From NCBI RefSeq assembly GCF_019797765.1, contig NZ_CP081862.1:2356001-2420000 (forward strand): a DNA stretch of 64,000 bases, written 5' to 3'. The DNA is from Cellulomonas sp. C5510 (GTDB lineage: Bacteria; Actinomycetota; Actinomycetes; Actinomycetales; Cellulomonadaceae). The notes below the pieces were generated by a model, which had not been told where the DNA came from, made no database searches, and worked only from the letters and a program-made list of their open reading frames with translations. Below, piece after piece: positions 39,285 through 50,382 of the stretch (within the stretch, counting starts at the first letter, position 1; each line of letters begins with the position of its first letter). The position numbers and the translations under genes are program-made.

Positions 39285-40046
39285 GTGACCAGCCCTCGCG
39301 CGCAGCTGCATCCCGGTCCCCCCGTCGACGGTACTCCCCGCGGCTCCCGCGGCGCCGTGCTGGTGCTCCCCGGCGGCGGCTACGTCATGCGCGCCCCGCA
39401 CGAGGCCGGCGACGTCGCCGCGTTCCTGGGCGCGCACGGCGTCCGGTCGGCCTGGCTGGACTACCCCGTGGCGCCTGCCCGCTACCCGGCCGCCCTCCAC
39501 GAGGTGCTGCTCGCGGTCGCCGACCTGCGCGCGGGCCGGCGCGGCGGCGCCCCCGTGGACGGGCCCGTCGCGGTGCTCGGTTTCTCCGCCGGCGGGCACC
39601 TGGCGGGTACGGCCGCGACCGCGACACACGAGGAGCGCGCCGGTGCGGCGGCCCTCGCGGGCCTGGACCCCTCCGAGGTGCGCCGGCCGGACGCCGCCGT
39701 GCTCTGCTACCCGGTCGTCTCCCTCGTGCGGCACCCCCACGTGGGGTCCCGCACCCACCTGCTGGGCCACGAGGACGACGGCCCCGCGCGGGCGCTGTCG
39801 GTCGAGGAGCGCGTCGACGCCGCCACGCCGCCGACGTTCCTGTGGCACACCGCGGACGACGAGGCGGTGCCCGTCGAGCACGCGCTGCTCGCGACCGCCG
39901 CGCTCCGGCGCCACCGGGTGCCCGTGGAGCTGCACGTCTACCCCAGCGGCCCGCACGGCCTCGGGCTCGCCGACGGGCTGCCCGCCGGGGCGTGGACCGC
40001 CGCGCTGCTCCCCTGGCTCGCCGCGCAGGGCATCGGGCCCGCCTGA
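39285..40046 (+). CDS. Alpha/beta hydrolase, acetyl-xylan-esterase/BD-FAE-like
   Basis: This 253-residue cytoplasmic alpha/beta hydrolase has no signal peptide. The oxyanion stretch is VLVLPGGGYVMRAPHE, the nucleophile elbow GFSAGGHLAGTAA, the acid TADDEAVP and the His PSGPHGLGL, so the Ser-Asp-His triad is complete. The layout matches small carbohydrate-ester hydrolases (Axe/BD-FAE) found in plant-polymer degraders such as Cellulomonas. Substrate not proven. It is divergent from the arg operon and followed by the oxidoreductase gene. Confidence 0.8.
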   Translation: MTSPRAQLHPGPPVDGTPRGSRGAVLVLPGGGYVMRAPHEAGDVAAFLGAHGVRSAWLDYPVAPARYPAALHEVLLAVADLRAGRRGGAPVDGPVAVLGFSAGGHLAGTAATATHEERAGAAALAGLDPSEVRRPDAAVLCYPVVSLVRHPHVGSRTHLLGHEDDGPARALSVEERVDAATPPTFLWHTADDEAVPVEHALLATAALRRHRVPVELHVYPSGPHGLGLADGLPAGAWTAALLPWLAAQGIGPA

Positions 40047-40162
40047 GCGCGGGCGCGGGGCGCCTCGCGCGACGGCCGGACCGCCACGCCCCGGGGCGCC
40101 CTCCGCGGCGCAGGCGAGGCGTGCCGCGGAATGCCCGCGCGCCCGGCGTCGTTGCAGGCCAC

Positions 40163-41146
40163 ATGCACGCAGTCCTCGCCACCGAACCCGGTGGGCCCGA
40201 CGTCCTGGCGCTCGACGAGATCCCCGACCCGCTGCCCGGGCCGCGCGACCTGCTGGTGCGGCTCAGCGCCGCGGGCGTGAACTTCATCGACGTCTACCAC
40301 CGCAACGGCACGTACCCCATGCCGTTCCCGCACGTCCCGGGGTCCGAGGGTGCCGGCGTCGTCGAGTCCGTCGGGCGCGAGGTGCGGGAGTTCGCCGTGG
40401 GCGACCTGGTCGCGTGGGCGTCGGCTCCGTCGTCGTACGCGGAGCTGGTCGTCGTGCCGGAGGTCGTCGCGCTGCACGTGCCCGACGGCGTCGGGGAGGA
40501 CGTGGCCGCCGCGCTGCCGCTGCAGGGCATCACCGCGCACTACCTCGCCACGTCGACGTTCCCGGTCGAGGCCGGGCAGGACGTGCTGGTCCACGCCGGA
40601 GCGGGCGGGGTCGGGCTGCTGCTCACCCAGCTCGCCGCCGCGCGCGGTGCCCGCGTCATCACCACCGTGGGCACCGCGGAGAAGGAGGCGCTGTCCCGCG
40701 CGGCCGGCGCCGCCGACGTCATCCGGTACACGGAGCTCGACGACCTGACCTCCGAGCTGCCCGAGATCGTGCGGGGGCTCACCGGCGGCCGGGGCGTGCA
40801 CACCGTCTTCGACGGCGTCGGGCGCTCGACGTTCGACGCGTCGCTCGCGTCCCTGCGCCCCCGGGGCGGGCTCGCCCTGTTCGGGGCGTCGTCGGGGCCG
40901 GTGCCGCCGTTCGACCCGCAGCGGCTCAACGCCGCGGGCTCCGTCTACCTCACGCGCCCCACGATCGGCCACCACGTCGCGACCCGCGAGGAGCTGACGT
41001 GGCGCGCGGGTGAGCTGTTCGACGCGGTCGCCGCCGGGGCGCTGGACGTCCGCATCGGCGCGACCTACCCCCTGTCCGAGGCCGAGGAGGCCCACCGCGC
41101 CCTCGAGGGCCGCGCCACCACCGGGAAGGTGCTGCTGACCGCATGA
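40163..41146 (+). CDS. Zinc-independent MDR oxidoreductase, NADPH:quinone reductase type
   Basis: This 327-residue medium-chain dehydrogenase lacks zinc ligands. The N-terminal GroES-like domain has VNFIDVYHRNGTYPMPFPHV and PGSEGAGVVESVG, followed by the nucleotide-binding domain with the AxxGxxG turn VHAGAGGVGLLLTQLA. It closely follows the QorA family layout and would reduce quinones or enones with NADPH. The stop overlaps the DsbA-like gene's ATG (ATGA), linking it to thiol redox functions. Confidence 0.9.
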   Translation: MHAVLATEPGGPDVLALDEIPDPLPGPRDLLVRLSAAGVNFIDVYHRNGTYPMPFPHVPGSEGAGVVESVGREVREFAVGDLVAWASAPSSYAELVVVPEVVALHVPDGVGEDVAAALPLQGITAHYLATSTFPVEAGQDVLVHAGAGGVGLLLTQLAAARGARVITTVGTAEKEALSRAAGAADVIRYTELDDLTSELPEIVRGLTGGRGVHTVFDGVGRSTFDASLASLRPRGGLALFGASSGPVPPFDPQRLNAAGSVYLTRPTIGHHVATREELTWRAGELFDAVAAGALDVRIGATYPLSEAEEAHRALEGRATTGKVLLTA

Positions 41147-41874
41147 GAGACCTGCACATCGAGATCTGGTCCGACATCGCCTGCCCCTGGTGCTACATCG
41201 GCAAGCGCCGGTTCGCGGCCGCGCTGGAGCAGTTCGAGCACCGCGACCACGTGCGCGTGACGTGGCGGTCGTTCGAGCTGCAGCCGGACGCCGAGCCGTC
41301 GACCGCGCACCCCGGCCTGACCGAGGCGCAGCTGCTGTCCGAGCGCAAGGGCATGCCGCTGGACCAGGTGCAGCAGATGTTCGCGCACGTGACGGGGATC
41401 GCGGCGTCGGTCGGGCTCGCCTACGACTTCGACCGGGTCGTGCCCGCCAACACGTTCGACGCCCACCGGCTGGTGCACGTCGCGGCGGGGCTCGGCGGGG
41501 CGGCCGCGGCGGCCGACGTCGTCGAGCGGCTGATGAGCGCGCACTTCGAGCACGGCCGCGTGGTGGACGACCCCGAGGTGCTGGTCACGGTCGCGGCGGA
41601 GGCCGGGCTGGACGCGGACGCCGTGCGCGCGGCCCTGGACTCGGACGCCGGCGCGGGGGCCGTCCGCGCCGACGAGGCCGAGGCGGCGGCCCTCGGCATC
41701 CAGGGCGTGCCGTTCTTCGTCGCCGACCGGCGGCTCGGGCTCTCGGGCGCGCAGCCCGTGGAGGTCTTCGCGCAGCTGCTCGACCAGGCGTGGCGGGACG
41801 CCAACCCGCCGCTGGCGATCCCGACGGTGGCCGGGGCGGCCGACGCGGAGGCGTGCGGGCCCGACGGCTGCTGA
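41143..41874 (+). CDS. DsbA-family oxidoreductase, FrnE-like
   Basis: This 243-residue thioredoxin-fold protein has an N-terminal CPWC active site (SDIACPWCYIGKRRF), a helical insertion, and the cis-Pro region GIQGVPFFVADRRLGLSGAQ. It has no signal peptide, as is usual for the FrnE subgroup, so it should act in the cytoplasm as a disulfide isomerase or reductase. The C-terminus ends EACGPDGC, with two further cysteines. It is translationally coupled with the quinone reductase. Confidence 0.9.
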   Translation: MRDLHIEIWSDIACPWCYIGKRRFAAALEQFEHRDHVRVTWRSFELQPDAEPSTAHPGLTEAQLLSERKGMPLDQVQQMFAHVTGIAASVGLAYDFDRVVPANTFDAHRLVHVAAGLGGAAAAADVVERLMSAHFEHGRVVDDPEVLVTVAAEAGLDADAVRAALDSDAGAGAVRADEAEAAALGIQGVPFFVADRRLGLSGAQPVEVFAQLLDQAWRDANPPLAIPTVAGAADAEACGPDGC

Positions 41875-41897
41875 GCCCGCCGGCGACGGCGCCGCAC

Positions 41898-41945
41898 ACG
41901 CGGCAGGGCCCCCTCCCGGACGTCCGGGAGGGGGCCCTGCCGCGT
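41898..41945. terminator. Bidirectional terminator between convergent genes
   Basis: A perfect 48-bp palindrome (outer ACGCGGCAGGG, centre ACGT) lies between the DsbA-like gene on the plus strand and the nuclease gene on the minus strand. Both transcripts end into it, and either strand can fold the same very stable hairpin. Confidence 0.85.
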
Positions 41946-41958
41946 CAGCCCGCCGAGG

Positions 41959-44900
41959 TCAGCGGCGCACCGTCACCGTGACCGGGGCGCTCGTGCTGCC
42001 GGCCACCGCGTCCGGCTTCGACGGCACGAACGTCGCCGTGTACTGGTGCGGCCCCACGGGCGCGGTGCGCGGCACCGTCCCGAGCGCGAGGCCCAGCAGC
42101 ACCGGGGACCGCCCGACCACCCGGTCGCCCTCGCGGAACTCGACGGTCCCGCTCGGGAACCACGTGCCCTCGACCTGGACCCGGGCGAGCAGCACGGTCG
42201 GGAGCCAGCTCCCGTACGGCTGGCTCGACCGGCTGGCCGACAGGCGGGTCGTCGAGGCCGCGAGCACCGGTCCCTCCGGCTCGGACACCGTCACCGGCAG
42301 CGTCACCGTCGTGCCGCTCGGGGCCGCCACCAGCGCGAGGGTGTGCGCGCCCGGCGTCGTGCCCTCCGGGACGGTCACCGCGACGTCCGCGACGCCCTCG
42401 GTCACCGAGGCGGACCCGATCGACGTGCCGTCCAGCTGCACGTCGAGCGCCGTGTTGCGCGGCGAACCGAGGCTCGTCAGGTCCAGGCCCGTCACCGGGA
42501 ACGCGAGCTCCTCACCCGCGGCGACCTCCTCAGGGAGCGCCGGCACCCCGACGGCCCGCTCGTCGAACTCCGGAGCCAGCCCCGGGTTCGCCTCCAGGTA
42601 CGCGATCCACGCGTCCCGGTCGATCAGCCCGGAGTCGGTCGTCCCGGCCCCCTCGGCGAGCACCCGGAAGTTGTCACCGCCCTGGGCGAGGAACGAGAAC
42701 GTGCCGATGCGGTACTCCGCCTCCGGGTCGATCGGGGCCCCGTCCACCGTCACCGACGTGATGCGGCTGCCGAGCGGCTGCGACTCGTCGTAGGTGTACG
42801 TGACGTTGTCCGACAGGCCGAGCTGCAGGTACGGGCGCGAGGGGATCGTGCCGTCGGCGTTGGTCTGCCACTGCTGCTCGAGCATCGTCACCACCTGGTC
42901 GCCCGTGAGCGTGGTCGTCCAGAGGTTGTTGACGAACGGCAGGACCGCGTTGGCCTCGGCGTAGGTGATGACGCCGTCCGGGGCGTAGAAGAGCTCCGCC
43001 CGCAGACCGCCGGGGTTGACGACGCCGATCTGCGCGCCGCCGCGCTCGGCGGGAGCGAGCGTCTCCAGCAGCGAGTCGGCGACGAGGTTGCCGAGCGTCG
43101 ACTCCTTCGACCGGTCGTCCCGGGTGCCGCCGGCGTAGGTGCCGCCGGTCCCGGTGTAGCCGCCGCCCGCGAACGCCGTCGTGATGTCGGCGGTCACCGA
43201 GCCCTTGGGCTGGTTGCCGACCACGGCCGCCTCCGCGATCGCCGCGTCGACGATCGCCTTCACCTCGGCGACCCTCGGGTACTGGGCCACCAGGGCCGCG
43301 TCGAGCTGCGCCTGGGTCTGGCCCGTCGCCGGGGCGACGCGCTTGACGTTCTCCCCCGCGAGCGCCGACACCGCGTCCGTGGCCGGGTCGTAGGTGAGCG
43401 TGACCTTGCCGATGTTCTCGCCGTACGAGCCGGTCTGGACGATGGGTCGCGTGCCCTCGCCGGTGGCTCCGGGCTCCGCCGGGCCGTACCACGCGTACTG
43501 CTTGTGGGTGTGCCCGGTGAAGATCACGTCCACGTCCGCGGAGGTCGCGGTCGCGATGTCGGCGAAGGCGCCGCCCGCGGCGATCTCCTCCTCCAGCGTC
43601 GCTCCGTCGGGCGTCCCGGCGCCGGCCCCCTCGTGGTATTCCGCCACGATGACGTCGGCCTCGCCGTTGGCCTCGTCGCCGTCGGACAGCTGCGCCGTGA
43701 CGCGGTTCACCGCCTCGACCGGGTCGCCGAAGTCGAGCGTCCCGATGCCGCCCGGGCTGACGAGCGTCGGCGTCTCCTGCGTGACCGCGCCCACGACGGC
43801 GACCCGCACGCCGTCGACGTCGAGCACCGTGTACTCGTCGAGCGCCGGGTTCTCAGTGCCCTTCTCGTAGACGTTCGCGCCGAGGTACGGCCACTGCGCG
43901 TTCCCGCCGCCCGCGATCACGCGGTCCACCAGGTCGGCGTAGCCGCGGTCGAACTCGTGGTTGCCGACGGCGGACGCCGCCAGGTCCAGGGCGTTGAGCA
44001 CGTCGATCGTCGGCTGGTCCTCCGCGACCGCGGACGCGAACAGCGACGCGCCGATGTTGTCGCCGGCGGACAGGAACACCGCGGCGCCCCCGGCCTCCTC
44101 GGCCGCCGCCCGCTGCTGCTCGACCGTCCCGGCGAACGCGACGGTGTTGGCGTCGATGCGGCCGTGGAAGTCGTTGATGTTCAGCAGCGTGAGGTCGAGC
44201 GGCCCGTCGGGCGCCGTGCCGCCGTCGCCCGCCTCGAAGCCGACGAGCACCGGGTCGTGGTCGGAGGACCGGTAGGCGTCCGGCGCGTAGAACAGCGTGC
44301 CGTGCGTGTTGTAGCGGCTGTACTCCAGCGCCACCGACTCGCCCGCGTTGATCTCCCAGATGTCCGCGCCGGTCGCCCGGTCCAGCGCCGCCTCGTTCAG
44401 CAGCACGTGGTCCAGCGAGCCCGACAGGCCCTGGTAGACGTACGACGAGCCCGGCGTGTCCAGCGCCGTCGCGGCGTCCGCGTAGCCGGCGTCGTACAGC
44501 ACCCGCAGCGGGTCCTCCTGGGTGTAGGAGTTGAAGTCGCCGAGCAGCGCGACGGCCTCGGCGTCGCCCTGCACCGTCGGGACCCAGTCGCGCAGCGCCT
44601 CGGCCTGCCGGACGCGCGACTCGTTCGACGCACCCTGGCCGTCCCCGGCGTCCGCGTCACCCGGCCAGGGACCGGGAGAGCTCTTCGACTTGAAGTGGTT
44701 GACCACGACGAAGAGCTCGTCGCCCCCACCCACCGGCACGAAGGACTGGCCGATCGGCTCCCGCGCGTTGCCGAACGCCTGGTCCTCCCCCGACTGCGTG
44801 CCGAGCGCCCGGGCGTCGCCCACCGGCTCGACCTCCGCGGGGCGGTAGATCAGGGCGTTCGTGATGCTGTCCTGCTGCTCCACCGCCGGCAGCTCGGCCG

Positions 44901-46146
44901 ACGAGGGCACGTAGTCCCACGTGCCGGCCCCCGCGGAGTCGTTGAGGGCGCCGACCAGCGAGGCCAGCGCCTCGTCGGGGTCGCCGTCGACGACAGCGGA
45001 GTTCTCGATCTCCATGAGGCCCACGACGTCGGCGTCGAGGGCGTTCACGGCCGCGACGATCTTGTCCTGCTGGCGCTGGAGGTCGTCCGCGTCCCACGCC
45101 CCGCGCTGCGCGCAGCCCTCGCGGACCGTCACCGGGTCGCCGGCACGGTCGGTGTAGGGCACGCAGGAGGCCCCCTGGGAGCCGAGCGTCGTGAAGTAGT
45201 TGAGGACGTTGAACGACGCGACGGTCACCTCGGCGTCACCGAGGCCCTCCGGGGCGGCCGTGCGGTCGTCCTCGACCTGCACCGGCACGCTCGTCGGGTC
45301 GGCGGGGTCCACCGGCGCCGTCGGGCTGAGCTTCCAGCTGCTGTTCCGGTAGTCCACGACGACGGGCTCGGTGAACGTCACCTGCGCCCCGACGCGCACC
45401 GGGTTCTCCAGTGACACGTACGGCGGGGTGAGACCCGAGTTCGCGGCCGAGAGGAAGTTCGTGCTCGCGCCGTCGTCCAGCACGACACCGCGGGCGGCGT
45501 TGTCCGCGGACACCGCGGCGTTCTCCGGGGTGCCGGGCGCCGCGACGTCGGTCGGCTGCCGCAGGGGCGCGGTGCCCACGGCCAGGCCGATCTCGCCGTA
45601 CTGGTGGGTGGTGTAGGTGTTGCTGACCGTCAGGTCGCCCGTCGGCAGGTACAGCATCGACTCGAGCGCCTCGCGCCCAGCGGCGTCCGCCGGCCACGGC
45701 GTCGTGACCGGCTCGACGGGAGCGGCCTCGCCCCCGGGCTTCACGAGGCCGGCCGCCGAGGCGACGGTGATCTCCGTGAGGCCCTGGTACTCCGAGACGG
45801 CACCGGTCACCTGGACCAGCTCCCCCGGGGCGACGGAGCCCGCCGTCGACGGCGAGAACACGAACACCGCGTCCGACCCCGTCCGGGCGGCGTCACCGCC
45901 CGTGCCCGGCGTCTGGATCACGTAGCCGCGGTAGCCGCCGGTCGCGTAGACCGCGGTGACGACTCCGGTCGTCGTCACCGTCGATCCCGCGAGCGGCGAG
46001 GCGTCCCCCGTGCCCTGGACCTGCGCGATGGTGTGGGTGTCCTCCGCCGCTGCCGCGGGCACAGCGGCGGCCAGGGGTGCCCCGACCATCGCTCCCGCGG
46101 CGGCGAGGCTCGCCGCCCACCTCGTGCGTGTGCGTACAGCGCTCAC
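41959..46146 (-). CDS. Secreted ExeM/NucH-type nuclease fused to 5'-nucleotidase
   Basis: This 1395-residue exported protein has a Sec signal peptide (VRTRTRWAASLAAAGAMVGA ... AVPAAAAED). Residues to about 310 form an OB/beta region. The endonuclease/exonuclease/phosphatase domain follows (VTVASFNVLNYFTT, LMEIENS, LLGDFNSYTQEDP, SLDHVLLNEA, SSDHDPVLVG). Then comes a UshA-type metallophosphatase (LLNINDFHGRID, SAGDNIGAS, GNHEFDRGY, EYHEG, FTGHTHKQ) and its 5'-nucleotidase C-terminal domain (VNPGGLRAEL). About 200 C-terminal residues look Ig-like. No LPXTG or membrane anchor is present, so it is likely free. It should degrade extracellular DNA and release phosphate. The GTG at 46146 is preferred because GGAGAAG lies five bases upstream and the signal peptide then starts normally. 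Confidence 0.9.
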   Translation of the reverse strand: MSAVRTRTRWAASLAAAGAMVGAPLAAAVPAAAAEDTHTIAQVQGTGDASPLAGSTVTTTGVVTAVYATGGYRGYVIQTPGTGGDAARTGSDAVFVFSPSTAGSVAPGELVQVTGAVSEYQGLTEITVASAAGLVKPGGEAAPVEPVTTPWPADAAGREALESMLYLPTGDLTVSNTYTTHQYGEIGLAVGTAPLRQPTDVAAPGTPENAAVSADNAARGVVLDDGASTNFLSAANSGLTPPYVSLENPVRVGAQVTFTEPVVVDYRNSSWKLSPTAPVDPADPTSVPVQVEDDRTAAPEGLGDAEVTVASFNVLNYFTTLGSQGASCVPYTDRAGDPVTVREGCAQRGAWDADDLQRQQDKIVAAVNALDADVVGLMEIENSAVVDGDPDEALASLVGALNDSAGAGTWDYVPSSAELPAVEQQDSITNALIYRPAEVEPVGDARALGTQSGEDQAFGNAREPIGQSFVPVGGGDELFVVVNHFKSKSSPGPWPGDADAGDGQGASNESRVRQAEALRDWVPTVQGDAEAVALLGDFNSYTQEDPLRVLYDAGYADAATALDTPGSSYVYQGLSGSLDHVLLNEAALDRATGADIWEINAGESVALEYSRYNTHGTLFYAPDAYRSSDHDPVLVGFEAGDGGTAPDGPLDLTLLNINDFHGRIDANTVAFAGTVEQQRAAAEEAGGAAVFLSAGDNIGASLFASAVAEDQPTIDVLNALDLAASAVGNHEFDRGYADLVDRVIAGGGNAQWPYLGANVYEKGTENPALDEYTVLDVDGVRVAVVGAVTQETPTLVSPGGIGTLDFGDPVEAVNRVTAQLSDGDEANGEADVIVAEYHEGAGAGTPDGATLEEEIAAGGAFADIATATSADVDVIFTGHTHKQYAWYGPAEPGATGEGTRPIVQTGSYGENIGKVTLTYDPATDAVSALAGENVKRVAPATGQTQAQLDAALVAQYPRVAEVKAIVDAAIAEAAVVGNQPKGSVTADITTAFAGGGYTGTGGTYAGGTRDDRSKESTLGNLVADSLLETLAPAERGGAQIGVVNPGGLRAELFYAPDGVITYAEANAVLPFVNNLWTTTLTGDQVVTMLEQQWQTNADGTIPSRPYLQLGLSDNVTYTYDESQPLGSRITSVTVDGAPIDPEAEYRIGTFSFLAQGGDNFRVLAEGAGTTDSGLIDRDAWIAYLEANPGLAPEFDERAVGVPALPEEVAAGEELAFPVTGLDLTSLGSPRNTALDVQLDGTSIGSASVTEGVADVAVTVPEGTTPGAHTLALVAAPSGTTVTLPVTVSEPEGPVLAASTTRLSASRSSQPYGSWLPTVLLARVQVEGTWFPSGTVEFREGDRVVGRSPVLLGLALGTVPRTAPVGPHQYTATFVPSKPDAVAGSTSAPVTVTVRR

Positions 46147-46182
46147 CGATCTTCTCCGATCCCCGGGGGCACGACGGCCCGC

Positions 46183-46222
46183 GTCACAGGGCCCAGTCAC
46201 AGACGTGACTCAGCCGAGTGAC
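46183..46222 (-). promoter_or_regulatory. Dyad-symmetric operator candidate, four GTCAC sites
   Basis: Two GTCAC copies (46183-46187, 46196-46200) and two GTGAC copies (46205-46209, 46218-46222) form nested inverted pairs around one centre at 46202.5, with spacings N8, N4, N8. The array sits directly downstream of the predicted -10 of the nuclease gene, covering the expected transcription start. Confidence 0.55.
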
Positions 46223-46252
46223 AACGTATGGGCGGTATGTCCGGATAGGCAA
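46223..46252 (-). promoter_or_regulatory. Putative promoter of the secreted nuclease gene
   Basis: On the minus strand -35 TTGCCT (46247-46252), an 18-bp spacer and -10 TACGTT (46223-46228). Transcription would start about 46216, roughly 70 bases before the GTG. Confidence 0.5.
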
Positions 46253-46453
46253 CCACCCCCGGGGAACACGCGGGTGGCGGGAGCGTGAACACCACGACTG
46301 CACAGGACCCGGTGCCGGGCCGAGGTCGTCCGTCCGGGCTGACGACCTCGGACGGGCGTGGCGGCGCCGACGGCGCCGACGCGGGCGCCGGGCGCGCGGA
46401 CGCCGGCCGCGCGGACGCCGGGCGCGCGGCCGGCCCGGCGCGGCGGCACACGG
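46253..46453. other. GC-rich gap with short direct repeats
   Basis: The 200 bp between the nuclease promoter and the pheT terminator contain imperfect direct repeats of GCGCGGACGCCGG type (about 46393-46430). The open frames on both strands are without family resemblance; no gene is supported. Confidence 0.4.
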
Positions 46454-46502
46454 CGACGGCCCCGGCCGCACACCCCGTCGGGGGCGGCGGCCGGGGCCGT
46501 CG
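46454..46502 (-). terminator. Terminator after pheT
   Basis: A perfect 16-bp stem (46454-46469 with 46487-46502, CGACGGCCCCGGCCGC and its complement) around a 17-base loop, 13 bp beyond the pheT stop on the minus strand. Confidence 0.7.
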
Positions 46503-46515
46503 GGACGTGGCCCGC

Positions 46516-49097
46516 CTACGCGCGCAGGGTCGCGCCGAACCGGCGCTCCGCCTCCGCCACCACGGCGGCGCGCACGGCCGCCGTCTCGTCGGCGGTCAGC
46601 GTCCGGTCCGCGGCGCGCAGCCGCAGCGCGAACGCCAGCGACCGCCGTCCGGCGCCGACCTGCTCGCCGGAGTACACGTCGAACAGGCGCGCGCTCTCCA
46701 GGACGTCCCCCGCCGTGCTCGCGGACGCCCCCGCCCGCACGGCCTCGAGGACGTCCGCGACCGGCACGGAGTCCGGCACCACCAGGGCGACGTCCTCCTT
46801 CGCGACGGGGTAGGTCGACACCTCGCGTGCGGCCACCTCGGTGCGCGGCGCCGCCGCGAGCAGCACGTCGAGGTCCACCTCGAACGCGCACGCCCGCACC
46901 GGCAGGCCGAGCGTCGTGACGACCGCGGGGTGCAGCTCACCGGCGTGGCCGACCAGTACGCCGTCCGCCGTGGTCACGCGGGCGCAGCGCCCGGGGTGCC
47001 ACGGCGCGGTCGAGGCGTCGGCCTCCAGGCGCACGTCGACGCCCAGCGTCTCGGCGAGCAGGCGCACCGCGTCGATCGCGTCGACGTGGTCCGCCGGGCG
47101 CCCGGGACCCCACCAGCCGGCGGGCTCCCGCAGCCCCGTGAGGACGCCGGCGACGTGCCGCGGCTGCGCGGGCACCGCCGCGCGGATCGCGTCGAGCACC
47201 TCCGGCGCGGGGCGCTCGGCGACAGGCGGGACCGGTGCCGGGGACGTCCCCGCGACGGGCCGCGTCACCGCGCCGACCTCGAACACCGCGAGGTCCGTGG
47301 TGCCGCGGGCGACGTTGCGCCGCGCGGTCTCCAGCAGCGTCACCAGCAGCGAGCTGCGCAGGTACGGCTGCTCCTCCGACAGCGGGTTCGCCAGCCGGAG
47401 CAGGGCGCGCCGTGCGTCGTCCTCCGGCAGGGCCAGCGCGTCGAGCTGGGCGGTGCCGACGAACGGGTAGGACAGCGTCTCGACCCACCCGGAGTCCGCG
47501 AGCACCTGCGCCACCCGGCGGCGCCGGCGCTGGGCCACGGTCAGGCCGAGCCCCACCGGCGAGCGCGGGACCACCGAGGGGATCGCGTCGTAGCCGTGCA
47601 GCCGCGCGACCTCCTCGACCAGGTCCACGGGGGCGGTGAGGTCCGGGCGCCACGTGGGCACGGTCACCGGCAGCACCGTGTCCGCGCCCGTCCCGGCGGG
47701 CTCGCCGACCGTGCAGCCGATCGCCCGCAGGTGCGTGGCGACCTCCGCGACGTCCAGGTCGAGCCCGATCAGCCGCGACGGGAGGTCGGCGGGCAGCAGC
47801 AGCCGCGGCGCCGGACCCGTGCGGTCCACGTCCGTGAGCACCGGGTCGGGCGTCCCGCCGCCGTGCTCCACGAGCAGCTCGACCACGCGCGCGACCGCGA
47901 CCCGGGGCAGCTGCGGGTCGACCCCGCGCTCGAAGCGCTTGCTCGCCTCGCTGGGCAGCTTGTGCCGCCGCGCGGTGCGGGCGATCGTCACCGGGTCGAA
48001 GTGCGCGGCCTCGATCAGCAGGTCGGTCGTCGTGGCCGACACCTCGGTCTCGGCCCCGCCCATGACGCCCGCCAGCCCGAGCACGCGCCCCGCGTCGGGG
48101 CCGTCCGTGATGAGCAGGTCCTCCGGGTCGAGCGGCCGGTCCACGCCGTCGAGCGTCGTCAGCCGCTCCCCCGGGCGCGCCCGGCGCACGACGATCGGCG
48201 CGCTGAGCGTCGCCAGGTCGTAGGCGTGCAGCGGCTGGCCCAGGTCGAGCATCACGTAGTTGGTCACGTCGACCGCGAGAGAGATCGGGCGCATGCCGGC
48301 CTGCGTGAGCCGCTGCTGCAGCCACGCCGGCGACGGCGCGTCGGCCGCGACACCGCGCACGACGCGCGCCACGAACCGGTCGGCACCGGGCACCCCGTGG
48401 ATCGGGGCGTCGTCGCGGAGCTCCACACCGAAGCCGCCGGTCGTCGCGACGCCGTGGTCGGCCCCCGGCCGCGGCAGGCCGCGGTCCGTGAACACCGCCC
48501 CGGTGGCGTGCGCGTACTCCCGTGCGACGCCGCGCATCGCGAAGCAGTACCCGCGGTCCGGGGTCACGTTGATCTCCAGGACCTCCTCGCCGAGCCCCAG
48601 GAGGGCGCGCGCGTCGGTCCCGGGCTCCGCGTCGATGCCGAGCTCGGACAGCACGATGATGCCGTCGTGGTCGTCGCCGAGGCCGAGCTCGCGGGACGAG
48701 CAGATCATCCCGTCGGACACGTGGCCGTAGGTCTTGCGGGACGCGATGGGGAACGGCCCGGGCAGCACCGTGCCGGGCAGCGCCACGACGACGTGGTCGC
48801 CCACGTCGAAGTTGTGCGCGCCGCACACGATGCCGCGCGGTGTGCGGGTGCCGTCCTCCGCGGTGCCGTTGTGGTCACCCACGTCGACCTGGCACCAGTT
48901 GATGGTCTTGCCGTTCTTCTGCGGCTCGGGGTGGCGCTCCACCACCCGGCCGACGACGAGCGGACCCGTCACGGCGGCCGGGTGGACGGCCTCCTCCTCG
49001 AGGCCGACCCGCACGAGGTCGACCGCCAGCTGCTCGGCCGTGAGGCCCTCGGGGAGCTCGACGTGCTCGGCGAGCCACGTCAGGGGGATGCGAGGCA

Positions 49098-49098
<1 letters not shown>
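46516..49098 (-). CDS. pheT: Phenylalanyl-tRNA synthetase beta chain
   Basis: This 860-residue large subunit of the (alpha-beta)2 enzyme opens with MPRIPLTWLAEHVELPEGL. It has the EMAP-like tRNA-binding domain (INWCQVDVGDH), the B3/4 editing region, the B5 domain (FERGVDPQLPRVA) and the C-terminal FDX-ACB anticodon-binding domain (STYPVAKEDVALVVPDS). The ATG shares one base with the pheS stop (TGATG). The longer open frame to 49542 only runs back into pheS. Confidence 0.96.
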
Positions 49099-50234
<1,136 letters not shown>

Positions 50235-50382
50235 GTGGCGCCCGTGCCGGGGACTCCGGACCGTCCGCCCTGCGGAGGTCAGGTGCCGCGCGTCAGCGCC
50301 GCGCCCCGGGCACGGGCCCGGGAAATCGGCGGCTGGTGCGCGGCTGGGACGTCATGCGCGCCATGGTGCCACACCACGCCGC

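Noticed and set aside
46197..46919. Several 84-235 codon frames around 46200-46900 on both strands
   Set aside because: They are shadows of pheT or of the GC-rich gap; the translations are Arg/Pro/Gly-rich without domains.
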